NCBI RefSeq assembly: GCF_021431925.1 | Contig: NZ_CP090371.1 | Location: forward strand, 2,666,001 to 2,730,000 | Direction: 5' to 3' | Origin: Halobaculum sp. CBA1158 | GTDB lineage: Archaea > Halobacteriota > Halobacteria > Halobacteriales > Haloferacaceae | DNA length: 64,000 nucleotides | Part shown: positions 17,741 through 26,483 of the stretch, piece by piece | Numbering within the stretch: the stretch's first letter is position 1 | How the letters are laid out: every line of letters begins with the position of its first letter | Made by a program: the position numbers and the translations under genes | Notes under the pieces: generated by a model | Databases searched by the model: none | What the model was told of the DNA's origin: nothing | The model's input: only the letters and a program-made list of their open reading frames with translations

Positions 17741-18868
17741 TCACGACGACACTTGGATCGGGACCAGCAGGAAACACAGCAGTCCCAGTCCGAAGGTGAT
17801 CAGGCCGACGGCCATCCGTCCGGGGTCGATCGCGGAGTCGTCGATCGGGTCCGCCGGACCGCGGTAGGCGATGAACGCCGAGAACAGCCCCCAGAAGGCC
17901 CACAGACCGACCGAGTCGTTGATCCCGCGGTTCTGGACGAAGTAGAGGTACCCCGCGAGGCCGAACAGGACGAACGGCACCAGCGCGGCGACCGTCTCCT
18001 GGCGCTCGCCGACCATCGCGCGGACGATGTGTCCACCGTCGAGTTGGCCGACCGGGAGGAGGTTGAGGACGGTGAAGAACATCCCGACCCACGCGCCCAT
18101 GATCACCGGATGGGCGGTCTGTCCTCGGCCGTACTCGGTGGGTTGGCCGATCGCGTCGGCGATCAGTTCGAGCAACAGCGGCGTTCGGAACTCGATGTAC
18201 TGGCCGGCGGTGACCTGCTCGGGAGCCGGGAACGGTCCGAGCGAGAGCCCGACGACGGTGACGACGACCGTCGCCGCGAGCCCCGCGAGCGGTCCCGCGA
18301 CGCCGATGTCGAACAGCGCCTCGCGGTCGGGCATCTGGCCGCGCATACGGATGATCGCGCCCATCGTCCCGAACGGGACGACGAACGGGATGACGTACGG
18401 CAGCGACACGTCGACGCCGTGGCGGCGACCCATGACGTAGTGACCCAGTTCGTGGGTCAACAGCACCCCGAGCACGGCGGCGGTGAAGGGCCACGCCTCC
18501 AGCATCGCGAGGGGGTTCGCCCGGATCGCCTCAAACGGAACGCGGTACCAGGCGGTCGCCCCGACGAACAGGGTCGACAGTACGGTCGCGAGGAGCAGTC
18601 CGAGGTTGACCCAGGGGATCCCGTCAAGTCCGTTCGAGAACGGGCGGGCGACGACCACGTCGAGTCCGGTGTCGGTCTGGACCACCTGTACCTCGTACCC
18701 CCTCTCGCGGAACGCGGGCCAGATGCGCCGGGTCAACTCGCGCTCGCTCACGTCGCTCACGCCGTAATAGAGGACGCGATCGCCGTCCGTTCGAACCTCC
18801 GAGCAATGGAAGACGGCGTCGAGTTCGGGGGGACGCGGATGCTCCTCGGAAACCGCCTCACTCATCAT
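17741..18868 (-). CDS. Site-2 protease family (M50) intramembrane metalloprotease
   Basis: 375 aa. About seven membrane helices. The zinc motif HELGHYVMGRRHG (HExxH) and the third ligand motif NLLPVGQLDGGH are both present in hydrophobic segments, so it should be an active intramembrane protease. The N-terminal 100 residues are soluble (VFHCSEVRTDGDRVLYYGVSDV and onward). Such enzymes release membrane-bound regulators; the target is unknown. Two adjacent ATGs at 18868 and 18865 are possible; a CTTAT element about 25 bases before supports the first. A second M50 protein lies at 23.9 kb. Confidence 0.88.
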   Translation of the reverse strand: MMSEAVSEEHPRPPELDAVFHCSEVRTDGDRVLYYGVSDVSERELTRRIWPAFRERGYEVQVVQTDTGLDVVVARPFSNGLDGIPWVNLGLLLATVLSTLFVGATAWYRVPFEAIRANPLAMLEAWPFTAAVLGVLLTHELGHYVMGRRHGVDVSLPYVIPFVVPFGTMGAIIRMRGQMPDREALFDIGVAGPLAGLAATVVVTVVGLSLGPFPAPEQVTAGQYIEFRTPLLLELIADAIGQPTEYGRGQTAHPVIMGAWVGMFFTVLNLLPVGQLDGGHIVRAMVGERQETVAALVPFVLFGLAGYLYFVQNRGINDSVGLWAFWGLFSAFIAYRGPADPIDDSAIDPGRMAVGLITFGLGLLCFLLVPIQVSS

Positions 18869-19013
18869 CGCTCGTTCGGGACGTATCGGCATAAGTCCTC
18901 GGCGACGGAGAGGGTCCGCTGCGACGGTCGCCTCGGACCGTCACACGCAGAAAGCGACGCGGGGACCGACGCGGGGGCGCGGGGACCGCGAGTGCGCAGC
19001 CGCGTGTCGGGAC

Positions 19014-19295
19014 TCAGTTCGTCGGCTCGATGCGCCACGTGGTCGCGGAGGTGTACGACCACTTCTCGATCGACAGGCCGCAGGCGGTGTCCTTGAGCTT
19101 CACCATCAGCGCGCCGATCTCCTTGGGCGAGAGGCCGACCTCGTCGGCGATGAACTTGCTCTTGAAGTAGAGGTCGCCGTCCTCTGCCTTCTCGCGCAGG
19201 AACGCCGCGAGGCGCTCCTCCTTGGAAGGCTCCTCGCTGGAGGGGTCGTCACTCGAGACGCGGTCGGTGTCGGAGGGTTGCACGGTTGCGCTCAT
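19014..19295 (-). CDS. Small winged-helix-like protein (DUF7123-like)
   Basis: 93 aa. After a Ser/Asp/Glu-rich disordered N-terminus, residues 25-93 look like a compact winged helix: YFKSKFIADEVGLSPKEIGALMVKL as the helix-turn-helix and a wing ending in TSATTWRIEPTN. I recall this as the haloarchaeal family DUF7123, probably a DNA-binding protein; not searched. It has a clear GAGGTGA Shine-Dalgarno 7-13 bases before the ATG and a TATA box about 40 bases upstream, so it is a leadered message, unusual among its neighbours. Confidence 0.78.
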   Translation of the reverse strand: MSATVQPSDTDRVSSDDPSSEEPSKEERLAAFLREKAEDGDLYFKSKFIADEVGLSPKEIGALMVKLKDTACGLSIEKWSYTSATTWRIEPTN

Positions 19296-19301
19296 TGTGT
19301 C

Positions 19302-19308
19302 ACCTCGA
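19302..19308 (-). promoter_or_regulatory. Shine-Dalgarno of the DUF7123-like gene
   Basis: GAGGTGA on the minus strand ends 6 bases before the ATG at 19295. Strong ribosome binding sites are rare in this window, where most genes look leaderless. Confidence 0.6.
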
Positions 19309-19331
19309 CTCGGTCTACGGAGTCGGGAGGG

Positions 19332-19339
19332 GATATAAA
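19332..19339 (-). promoter_or_regulatory. TATA box of the DUF7123-like gene
   Basis: TTTATATC on the minus strand, 37-44 bases before the ATG, predicts a leader of about 10-15 bases that would contain the GAGGTGA site. Confidence 0.6.
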
Positions 19340-19637
19340 GTCCAGTCCGTTGACGGGGATTCGGCTCCGTTCAGGTCGATTCCCGGAGTAAAACGGACGG
19401 CACGGACGTTTCACGACTCTTCGTGAAGCAGTTAGAACGTTTATACTCGATTCTGAGAGCGTTTTCCGGATCGATGACGCCGTCGTTCGATTCGTCGCGT
19501 ATGACAATCATTTCGCCGATCTAGTGGAGAATTATTCCGGCAGCCGTCAAGCGCGCGCTCGACAGCGGACGAAACGGCACCGAAAACGGCCGAGGAAGTG
19601 GTAGGGAGCTGATGCGTCTGGCGCGGTCGCCGCGGCG

Positions 19638-20486
19638 TCACTCGGAGCGCTCGTGGACCCAGAACTCCTCGGACTCGGTGGTCTCCTTTTTGAATATGGG
19701 GACCTCGTCCTTGAGCCGGTCGATACCGTCCTCGACGGTCCGGAACGCCTCCCTCCGGTGGCCCGCGAGCACGACGACGAAGACGATGTCCTCGCCGTCG
19801 ACGATCGTGCCGACGCGGTGGTGCATCCGCACGTCGAAGACCCCCTCGCGTTCCTCGAGTTCGCGCTCGATGCGGGCCATGCGGTCGGCGGCGACCCCCT
19901 CGTACTTCTCGAAGGTGAGCGCCTCCGTCCGGTCGTCGTCGGGGGAGTCGCGCGCTCGAACGCGACCGGTGAACGTCGCGATCGCGCCCGAGCGGTCGGC
20001 CCCCTCGGCGGCCTTCGACGCCGCGACGAGCGACTCCAAGGTGACGTACGGGTCCGCGTCGCGGACGCGGTCGGCCAGGTCGGCCGGATCGAGGTCGGCC
20101 GCGTCGTCGACGCGCTCGATCACGTCGCCGGGGATGGCCTCGTCGCCGACGACGACCGTCGGGAGCCGGAGCCGCGAGACCCCCGCGAGGAGCGCGTAGT
20201 CGTGGGCGGGCGCGAGTCGGTCGAGCAGGTCGTCGACGCCGCCGTCGGTCCCCGCGCCGGTCCACGTCCCGTCGGAGTCGATCCGGTAGGCCGAGTCGGC
20301 GTCGGTGTCGTCGAGGCGGGCGTCGGCTCCGGCGTCGACGGCGACCCCGCCGTCGGCCTCGACGGCGTCGTCGACCGACTCGTCGCGGTCCTCGGATCGG
20401 ACCGTGGCGACCCGACCGTCGAGGCGCGCCGCGAGCGGGGCGAGGAGGTCGGCCGTTCCCGGACCGACCAGCGAGAGCGTGCGCAT
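19638..20486 (-). CDS. moaE: MoaE (molybdopterin synthase large subunit) with N-terminal extension
   Basis: 282 aa, about twice the length of bacterial MoaE. The C-terminal 140 residues are MoaE: GAIATFTGRVRARDS, LTFEKYEG, VRMHHRVGTIVDGEDIVFV, AGHRREAF and the catalytic Lys region PIFKKETT. This subunit transfers sulfur from MoaD thiocarboxylate to precursor Z, making molybdopterin for Mo or W enzymes. The N-terminal 120 residues (MRTLSLVGPGTADLLAPLAARLDG and onward) look like a MobB-type domain that has kept only a degenerate nucleotide loop (GPGTADLL in place of GxxGxGKT). This fusion is usual in haloarchaea. A TATA-like GGTCTAAG lies 25-32 bases before the ATG. Confidence 0.88.
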   Translation of the reverse strand: MRTLSLVGPGTADLLAPLAARLDGRVATVRSEDRDESVDDAVEADGGVAVDAGADARLDDTDADSAYRIDSDGTWTGAGTDGGVDDLLDRLAPAHDYALLAGVSRLRLPTVVVGDEAIPGDVIERVDDAADLDPADLADRVRDADPYVTLESLVAASKAAEGADRSGAIATFTGRVRARDSPDDDRTEALTFEKYEGVAADRMARIERELEEREGVFDVRMHHRVGTIVDGEDIVFVVVLAGHRREAFRTVEDGIDRLKDEVPIFKKETTESEEFWVHERSE

Positions 20487-20574
20487 GTGTGAGAGAGGGG
20501 AAGCGAGCGGCTTAGACCTTCGGCTCGTTCACCGGCGACCGCGACCCGGAACCGGGGATCGTCGTCCGCAGGCC

Positions 20575-20700
20575 GCGACGGCGACAGCGGGACCGCACCG
20601 CGACCGCGACGGCGACCCGGCCGCAACGCGATCGCGACAGCGCCGCGACCGCGACAGCGACAGCACCGCGACCGCGACAGCGACCGCACCGCGACGGGTC
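20575..20700. repeat. Low-complexity GCGACCGCGACAGCGAC repeats
   Basis: The spacer between the divergent moaE and pyrH genes contains many imperfect copies of CGACAGCG, CGACCGCG and ACCGCGAC with a period of about 6-24 bases. No gene is supported. It ends just before the pyrH TATA box. Confidence 0.75.
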
Positions 20701-20712
20701 CGCTCCGGGAGC

Positions 20713-20719
20713 CTTAAGA
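20713..20719 (+). promoter_or_regulatory. TATA-like box of pyrH-lysS
   Basis: CTTAAGA, 25-31 bases before the pyrH ATG. Confidence 0.5.
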
Positions 20720-20743
20720 GCGAAACGGGGGTAGGCGGGAGCA

Positions 20744-21460
20744 ATGAGAGTAGTGCTGTCGCTCGGCGGGAGCGTCCTCGCGCCGGAGCTCGACGCCGAA
20801 CGGGTGGCGACGTACGCGGACGCCGTCGAGCGGCTGGTGGGGGACGGATGCGAGCTCGGGATCGTCGTCGGCGGCGGCGGCGTCGCTCGGGAGTACATCG
20901 GGGCGGCCCGAGACCTCGACGCCAACGAGGTCCAACTCGACCAGCTCGGTATCGACGTGACGCGGGTGAACGCCCGGCTGCTGATCACGGCGCTCGGCTC
21001 CTCGGTCGACCCGTCGCCGGCCCACGACTACGACGAGGCGGCCGACGCCATCCGCCGCGGCGACGTGTCCGTGATGGGCGGCGTCACGCCGGGGCAGACG
21101 ACCGACGCCGTCGCGGCGGCCCTGGGCGAGTACGTCGACGCGGACCTCCTCGTGTACGCCACCGGCGCGGACGGGATCTACGACGCCGACCCGAACGTCG
21201 ACGAGACCGCAGAGCAGTTCGCCGAGATGACCCCCGAGGAGCTCGTCGAGGTTATCGTCCCGATGAGCCGGGACGCGGGCGCGTCCGCCCCGGTCGACCT
21301 GCTGGCGGCGAAGCTGATCCAGCGCGCCGGGATGCGGACGATCGTGCTCGACGGTCACGACCCCGAGGCGGTCGAGAACGCGGTACTGTACGGCGAACAC
21401 ACCGGAACGGACGTGGTTCCCGCCGGCGGGGAGGAGCCGTCGTACTGGGCGCAGCGATGA
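20744..21460 (+). CDS. pyrH: Archaeal UMP kinase
   Basis: 238 aa. Amino-acid-kinase fold enzyme making UDP from UMP and ATP. VVLSLGGSVL at the N-terminus, IVVGGGGVAREYIGAAR, the conserved DQLGIDVTRVNARLL segment and GVTPGQTTDAVAA are characteristic of the archaeal/eubacterial hexameric UMPK. A TATA-like CTTAAGA lies about 28 bases before the start. Its stop overlaps the lysS start as ATGA, so the two are co-translated. Confidence 0.95.
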   Translation: MRVVLSLGGSVLAPELDAERVATYADAVERLVGDGCELGIVVGGGGVAREYIGAARDLDANEVQLDQLGIDVTRVNARLLITALGSSVDPSPAHDYDEAADAIRRGDVSVMGGVTPGQTTDAVAAALGEYVDADLLVYATGADGIYDADPNVDETAEQFAEMTPEELVEVIVPMSRDAGASAPVDLLAAKLIQRAGMRTIVLDGHDPEAVENAVLYGEHTGTDVVPAGGEEPSYWAQR

Positions 21461-23136
21461 GCGCCGACGACCGGAGCCCCGACATCGATCCGCACGCCGT
21501 CGGGGGGCGCGGCGGCGACGGGGAAGCCGACGGGCACCGCGCCTTCTGGGCCGACGAGGTCGCCGACGAGGTGGAGGCGCGCGACCCCGACGAGCCGATC
21601 GTGATCAAGGGCGGGGTCTCGCCCTCCGGCATCGCCCACATCGGCAACTTCAACGAGATCATCCGCGGGTACTTCGTCGCCGAGGTGCTGCGCGAGCGCG
21701 GTCACGAGGTCCGGCAGGTGTTCACCAGCGACGACAAGGACGCCCTCCGGAAGCTCCCCCGGAAGCTCGCGGACACCGACGGCGACATCGTCGAACTGGG
21801 CGACGTGAACGCCGGCGCGCTCGGGGAGAACCTCGGGACGCCGTACACGGACATCCCGGACCCGTTCGAGGACGGCCACGACTCCTACGCCGCCCACTTC
21901 GCGGCCCTCCTGGCGGCCGACGCCGAGGCGCTCGGGATCCCCGTCGAGATGGTGTCGAACACCGACCTGTACGCCGACGGCGACTTCGACGACGTGGTCG
22001 AGCGCGTGCTCCGCAACGCCGACGCGGCCCGGGAGACGCTCGGCCAGTACCAGGACACGGTCGACGAGGACTACGTCCCGTTCATGCCCCAGTGTTCCGA
22101 GTGCGGCATGCTCACTCAGGACGTTGGCGAGGTCGACGTGGACGCTCGCGAGGTCCGGTACCGCTGCTCGGGCATCGAGGCCGGCGACCGATTCATGGAC
22201 GGCTGCGGCCACGAGGGCGTCGCGTCCTTCCGCGAAGGGAAGCTCCCGTGGCGCTTCGAGTGGCCCGCCCAATGGGAGGTGCTCGGGGTCGACTTCGAGC
22301 CGTTCGGGAAGGACCACGCCGAGGGCTCGTGGCCCAGCGGCGTCGACATCGCGCGGAACGTGCTCGGAAACGAGCCGCCGGTACCGATGGTGTACGAGTG
22401 GTTCACGCTCAACGGCGAGTCGCTCTCCTCCTCGGAGGGACACGTCGTCACCGTCAAGGAGGTGCTCGATCTCATCGAGCCGGAGGTGCTTCGCTACTTC
22501 TTCGCGCGGAACCCGAAGAAGGCGAAGGACTTCGACGTCGAGCGGCTGGACCAGCTCGTCAACGAGTTCGACCGCTTCGAGCGCGCGTACTTCGGCGAGG
22601 AGGAGGCCGACGAGCGCTTCGCCGCGGTCGCCGAGCGGGCGTACCCGTTCGTCGTCGACGAGGTGCGCGAGGGGCGCGTCCGCCTGCCGTACACCTTCGC
22701 CGCCGTGCTGGGCATGGTCGACGACCGGGAGTTCCGGGTCCAACTGGCGAGAGACGAGGGACACTTCACCGACGAGACGCCCGAGTGGGCCATCGAGGAC
22801 GCCCTCGACCGCGTCGAGCGCGCGCGTCGGTGGGCCGAGCGCTGCGACAACGAGTACAACTACCGCCTCCAGTCGGAGCTGCCCGAGCACGAGTTCGACG
22901 CGACCGTCGAGGACGCGCTCGACGACCTGGCCGACTTCGTCGAGGCGGGACACGACGGCGAGGAGATCCAAGGCGAGATCTACGAGACGGCCCGCCGGCA
23001 CGACGTTGACGTGGGCGACTTCTTCTCGGCCGGCTACCGGCTGTTCTTCGACGAGACGCAGGGGCCCCGGCTGGGTGAGTTCCTCGGCGAACTCGAGCGC
23101 GAGTTCGTCGTCGCCCGCCTGCGCCGAGAGGCGTAG
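21457..23136 (+). CDS. lysS: Class I lysyl-tRNA synthetase
   Basis: 559 aa. Charges tRNA-Lys by the class I fold used in most archaea instead of the class II enzyme of bacteria. The HIGH-type motif is PSGIAHIGNFNE. A zinc-ribbon insertion shows CSEC and the later CGHEG (CSECGMLTQD, then MDGCGHEG). The KMSKS-type loop is SLSSSEGHVV. The start overlaps the pyrH stop; a longer frame extends upstream but belongs to shadow sequence. A cognate tRNA-Lys(TTT) lies at 53.0 kb. Confidence 0.95.
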   Translation: MSADDRSPDIDPHAVGGRGGDGEADGHRAFWADEVADEVEARDPDEPIVIKGGVSPSGIAHIGNFNEIIRGYFVAEVLRERGHEVRQVFTSDDKDALRKLPRKLADTDGDIVELGDVNAGALGENLGTPYTDIPDPFEDGHDSYAAHFAALLAADAEALGIPVEMVSNTDLYADGDFDDVVERVLRNADAARETLGQYQDTVDEDYVPFMPQCSECGMLTQDVGEVDVDAREVRYRCSGIEAGDRFMDGCGHEGVASFREGKLPWRFEWPAQWEVLGVDFEPFGKDHAEGSWPSGVDIARNVLGNEPPVPMVYEWFTLNGESLSSSEGHVVTVKEVLDLIEPEVLRYFFARNPKKAKDFDVERLDQLVNEFDRFERAYFGEEEADERFAAVAERAYPFVVDEVREGRVRLPYTFAAVLGMVDDREFRVQLARDEGHFTDETPEWAIEDALDRVERARRWAERCDNEYNYRLQSELPEHEFDATVEDALDDLADFVEAGHDGEEIQGEIYETARRHDVDVGDFFSAGYRLFFDETQGPRLGEFLGELEREFVVARLRREA

Positions 23137-23140
23137 GGAG

Positions 23141-23218
23141 CCGCTGCGGCGTCGCCGGCGCTGTTCCGTCGCTTCGATGTGGTGTCGTCGCTGCGGCGTC
23201 GCCGGCGCTGTCCCGTCG
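23141..23218. repeat. Direct repeat after lysS
   Basis: CGCTGCGGCGTCGCCGGCGCTG plus one further base is found at 23142-23164 and again at 23189-23211, with similar flanks (TYCCGTCG). It lies between the lysS stop and the PadR promoter. Confidence 0.65.
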
Positions 23219-23243
23219 ATCCGAGATCGGCCGCGAGACGAAC

Positions 23244-23258
23244 TTACCAGTCAGTCAA
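23244..23258. promoter_or_regulatory. Candidate operator of the PadR gene
   Basis: TTACCAGTCAGTCAA lies about 20 bases upstream of a TATA-like ACTCTTAG (23278-23285) and 52 bases before the PadR start. The internal CAGTCAGTCA repetition and the partial symmetry with TTGACTGACTGG suggest a regulator site, perhaps for autoregulation. Confidence 0.35.
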
Positions 23259-23310
23259 TCGGGTTTCCCGGACCGAAACTCTTAGTGACCGACACCGGAA
23301 ACGTCGGGTG

Positions 23311-23895
23311 ATGCGGAAGAGCGGCCCGCCGCGTGGCCTCATCTCGTACATCGTGCTCGAACTCCTCGAGGAGAAGCCGCGGTACGGCTACGAGATCCTC
23401 AAGGAGATCACCGACATCAGCGGCGGGCATTGGGAACCGTCCTACGGCTCCGTCTATCCCATCCTCTACAAGTTCGAAGAGGAGGGGTACGCCGAACGGA
23501 TCGAACGCGAGGACGAACCCGACCGGAAGTACTTCGCGCTCACCGACGAGGGTCACGAGCACCTCGCCGAGAAGCGTCGCGAGGTCGGCGGGAAGGCCCG
23601 CGACTTCGCGGACGTGATCCTGGGTTTCTATCACATGTACGTCGCGTTCGCGACCGACGGGCGCTTCGATGTCGACCCCTCGGACGACGACTGGTGCTTC
23701 GACGACGAGTACTCCGCGTGGATCGCAGAGCAGGTGATCCGCCACCACGAGCGCGACTTCGGTGAGTTCGAGCGCATCTCCGACAGCCCCGATGAGTTCC
23801 ACGCGCGACGGGGCGACGCGGACGCCGGCGACGACGCAGAAGAGCGCCCCGGGGAACCGGAGGCGGCCCCCGATGGCGGCGCGCGCGACGCCTGA
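23311..23895 (+). CDS. PadR family transcriptional regulator
   Basis: 194 aa. The winged helix is clear: LISYIVLELLEEKPRYGYEILKEI, then the recognition region SYGSVYPILYKFEEEGYAERI and wing DRKYFALTDEGHEHL. These are the PadR signatures. A C-terminal helical region for dimerisation follows, then an acidic, disordered tail. PadR proteins repress their own gene or a neighbour; the adjacent M50 protease gene is convergent, so the target is not obvious. Confidence 0.9.
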   Translation: MRKSGPPRGLISYIVLELLEEKPRYGYEILKEITDISGGHWEPSYGSVYPILYKFEEEGYAERIEREDEPDRKYFALTDEGHEHLAEKRREVGGKARDFADVILGFYHMYVAFATDGRFDVDPSDDDWCFDDEYSAWIAEQVIRHHERDFGEFERISDSPDEFHARRGDADAGDDAEERPGEPEAAPDGGARDA

Positions 23896-23948
23896 AGGCC
23901 GGTCGGGGCGATCCGGACGGCGCGGACGTCTTTCTCACCCCGAACCGC

Positions 23949-25736
23949 TCACAGCACCTGCGAGGCGAACATGACGACCAGCAGCGCTGCCAGCATCGTG
24001 AGCCCGATCGAGGTGGTGAGCGTCGTCACCAGTCGGTCGCGGTTCGCGACCGGGAGCCGGGAGACGACTCCCTCGGCCCCCATGCGGAGGATCCGTCCGC
24101 CGTCGAGCGGGTAGCCGGGGATGCAGTTGAAGATCCCCAGTTGGATGTTGATCCAGCCGGTCCAAAAGAGGACGTTCGCGAGGAGGAACACCGGCCCCTC
24201 GCCGAGGACCGCGAGCGGTCCGGTCACCTCGTAGAAGCCCGCGAAGTCGCCGTAAAAGCCCGCGAAGTTGTACGGGAGCGCCGGGGTGACGATGCTCGCG
24301 AGCGGGAGCAACAGCGCGGCGTACACGAGGCCCAGCGCCGACCCGGTGATGCCGCCGAGCCCGGGCGGGGGCGCGCCCGACCCGCCCAGCAGCGCGAGGT
24401 ACGACTCCGCCGGGTACCGCTGGACGCCGAGGTCGTCGACGACGACGCCGGAGACGCCGCGGGCGACGGCGACCCCGATCAGGGGGTCCTCGTCGGTGCC
24501 GCCGAGGCGCACGTCGACCTCGCGGAACTCCCCGTCGGCGTACACCCGCAGGGTGACCGTGTCGCCCGCGTCGTAGGCGTCACCCGAGAGCGTTCGGTCG
24601 AGGTCGTCGTACTCCAGGATGCGCTCGCCGTCGATCTCGGTGATCGTGAGCGATCCCGAGAGGTCCGTCTGGTTGGCGAGCGCCCCGTTCGCGGAGACGT
24701 TCGAGACGTACGCGCCCAGCGGGGCGACCGTCTCCCCGTCGCTGGTCTCGACGCGCGCCAATTGGTGCTCGCGGGCGACCTCGCGGAACTGCGCGACCGT
24801 CCGGACCTCCGTGCCGTTGACCGCGGTGACCCGGACGGCGTCGCCCTCGGGGTCGATCGAGACGCCGAGGGGGTTCCCATCGGTCGCGCCGACGGCCGTG
24901 ACCTCCCTGTCGACGGTGACGGTTTCGCCGCCCGCGAGCGTCACCTCGATCGACGGGTCGGTCGCGTTCGCGATCGCGGCGTCGAAGGCGTCGGCGTCGG
25001 CGACGGACGCCCCGTCGACGGCGGTGATACGGTCGCCGCCCTCGATCCCGGCCTCGGCTGCGGGCGCGCCCGAGTACGCGCCGCCGACAGCGAGGCCGGC
25101 GGCCGGAGCGATCGAGGCGACCACCGGACCGAACAGCAGCGCGAACGCGATCGCGGTGACGGCGAAGTTGTTGGTGACGCCGGCGGCGAACATCCGACTG
25201 CGCGCGCCGCGATCGGCGTTCGCCTGGCTCTCCTCGTCGGGTTCGACGAACGCGCCGACGGGGATCAGGGTGAGCAGGACGACGCCCATGGAGTCGATGT
25301 CGATGTCCTCGACCCGGCACAGCAGGCCGTGGCCCCCCTCGTGGACCACGAGCGCGATCAGCAGTCCGAGGACGATCTCGGGGGCGACCGCCAGCGGGAG
25401 GAAGTCGTTGACGCCGGGGATGATGAGGAAGTTCGAGGGCTGGTTCGCCTGCGTCTGGACGGGGTTCTGCAGGGTCGCCAGCGCCGAGAACACCAGGAAT
25501 CCGAACATCCCGACCATCACGACGACGGCGATGCCGACGCCGACGTTGCTCCAGGCGCGCCAGAACCGCCTGGGGGTCGACAGCCAGTTGAGGAACGCGC
25601 GACCGCGGCCGGTGTGGATCGTCGTCAGCGGACCCTGGACGCGGACGCCGTTCGGGAGGTAGCCCCGCGACGCGAGCGTCATCATCGCGAACGAGTACGC
25701 GAGGGCTCCCACGAGGACCCACAGGAGCGTATTCAT
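23949..25736 (-). CDS. Site-2 protease (M50) with PDZ domains
   Basis: 595 aa. The N-terminal membrane region carries the zinc motif VVHEGGHGLLC near residue 130. It is followed by two PDZ-like domains outside the membrane (GGAYSGAPAAEAGIEGGDRITAVDG near 225-250, and a second around SLTITEIDGERILEYDD). The third ligand segment CIPGYPLDGGRILRMG lies near 550. This is the RseP/S2P-like arrangement, but with a large central region. Start at 25736 (MNTLLWVLVGALAYSF) begins directly with a membrane helix and is preferred to an in-frame site 27 bases upstream. The substrate is unknown. Confidence 0.88.
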   Translation of the reverse strand: MNTLLWVLVGALAYSFAMMTLASRGYLPNGVRVQGPLTTIHTGRGRAFLNWLSTPRRFWRAWSNVGVGIAVVVMVGMFGFLVFSALATLQNPVQTQANQPSNFLIIPGVNDFLPLAVAPEIVLGLLIALVVHEGGHGLLCRVEDIDIDSMGVVLLTLIPVGAFVEPDEESQANADRGARSRMFAAGVTNNFAVTAIAFALLFGPVVASIAPAAGLAVGGAYSGAPAAEAGIEGGDRITAVDGASVADADAFDAAIANATDPSIEVTLAGGETVTVDREVTAVGATDGNPLGVSIDPEGDAVRVTAVNGTEVRTVAQFREVAREHQLARVETSDGETVAPLGAYVSNVSANGALANQTDLSGSLTITEIDGERILEYDDLDRTLSGDAYDAGDTVTLRVYADGEFREVDVRLGGTDEDPLIGVAVARGVSGVVVDDLGVQRYPAESYLALLGGSGAPPPGLGGITGSALGLVYAALLLPLASIVTPALPYNFAGFYGDFAGFYEVTGPLAVLGEGPVFLLANVLFWTGWINIQLGIFNCIPGYPLDGGRILRMGAEGVVSRLPVANRDRLVTTLTTSIGLTMLAALLVVMFASQVL

Positions 25737-25779
25737 TATCGGTTTCAAGCCGCGAGCGCTCAAATGGGTTCGGGTCGGC

Positions 25780-25823
25780 GGTCGCGAACCGCGACAGCGC
25801 GGTGGTCGCGAACCGCGACAGCG
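25780..25823. repeat. Tandem 24-base duplication
   Basis: GGTCGCGAACCGCGACAGCG occurs at 25780-25799 and 25804-25823, separated by four bases. It fills the spacer between the M50 start and the end of the acetyltransferase gene. Confidence 0.75.
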
Positions 25824-25838
25824 ACGGGGTCGATCCCC

Positions 25839-26363
25839 TCACAGCCGGCGTTCGAGCACGGGCGCGTCGAACGGTCGGTGGTCGAGTTCCTGGAGGCCGA
25901 TCCGCTCGTAGCCGCGGTCGGCGTACCAGTCGAGCAGGAACGGGTGGTCGCTGAACGATCGGAGGCGAACCCGGTCGCCGCCGCGATTCGCGACGACGCC
26001 CTCGGCGTGATCGAGCAGGGCCGCGCCGATCCCCGTGCGCTGCTGTTCGGGCGCGACCGCGAGGCGACACACCTCCGGGCAGGGCCAGTCGTCGCGCTCG
26101 CGGAGTTGGACCGCGCCGACGATATCGCCGTCACGGCCGGCGTCGCCTGCATCCCCAGCGTCGGTCCGGTGGGCGTGTCCGCGGGCGCGGGTCGCGACCC
26201 AGCACTCGCGCTCGGCGAGCCAGCCTCGAACGGCGTCCGCGTCGGCGTCGGCCGCGCTGCTCGGGAACCCGGCGTCGGCGAGGCGGCCGTAGGCGGCGCG
26301 ATACAGCGCCGCGAGCGCAGGCGCGTCGGCCGACTCGGCCGGCCGGATCGCGGGGTCGGTCAC
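25839..26363 (-). CDS. GNAT family N-acetyltransferase
   Basis: 174 aa from a GTG start (VTDPAIRPAESADAPAL). The acetyl-CoA binding motif A is VCRLAVAPEQQRTGIGAALLDHAEG; the late RGYERIGLQELDHRPF is the usual motif B end. The acceptor is unknown. An Asp/Ala/Gly-rich insertion (about residues 66-80) corresponds to a run of GGCGAC-type repeats. The reading frame stays open further upstream but without family similarity. Divergent from pitA. Confidence 0.85.
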   Translation of the reverse strand: MTDPAIRPAESADAPALAALYRAAYGRLADAGFPSSAADADADAVRGWLAERECWVATRARGHAHRTDAGDAGDAGRDGDIVGAVQLRERDDWPCPEVCRLAVAPEQQRTGIGAALLDHAEGVVANRGGDRVRLRSFSDHPFLLDWYADRGYERIGLQELDHRPFDAPVLERRL

Positions 26364-26483
26364 GGCCGGGACTGCGGCGCTGGCGGGCAAGAGGGGATCG
26401 GTCGCGGCAGCACGCCGAGGGGAGACGACCCGGCGGCGCGACGCTGACGTAAGCCCCAAGCCCCCCGCGTCCGAACGTCGCGT

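Larger units (their letters stand above)
19296..19637. other. 342-base AT-richer spacer with a hairpin
   Basis: No convincing gene. It holds the DUF7123 promoter, a 7-base-pair inverted repeat TTCACGA/TCGTGAA at 19410-19416 and 19421-19427, and an AT-rich stretch (19430-19545) with TATA-like GTTTATAC near 19440 readable on both strands. A small unannotated RNA is possible but nothing in the sequence proves it. Confidence 0.5.
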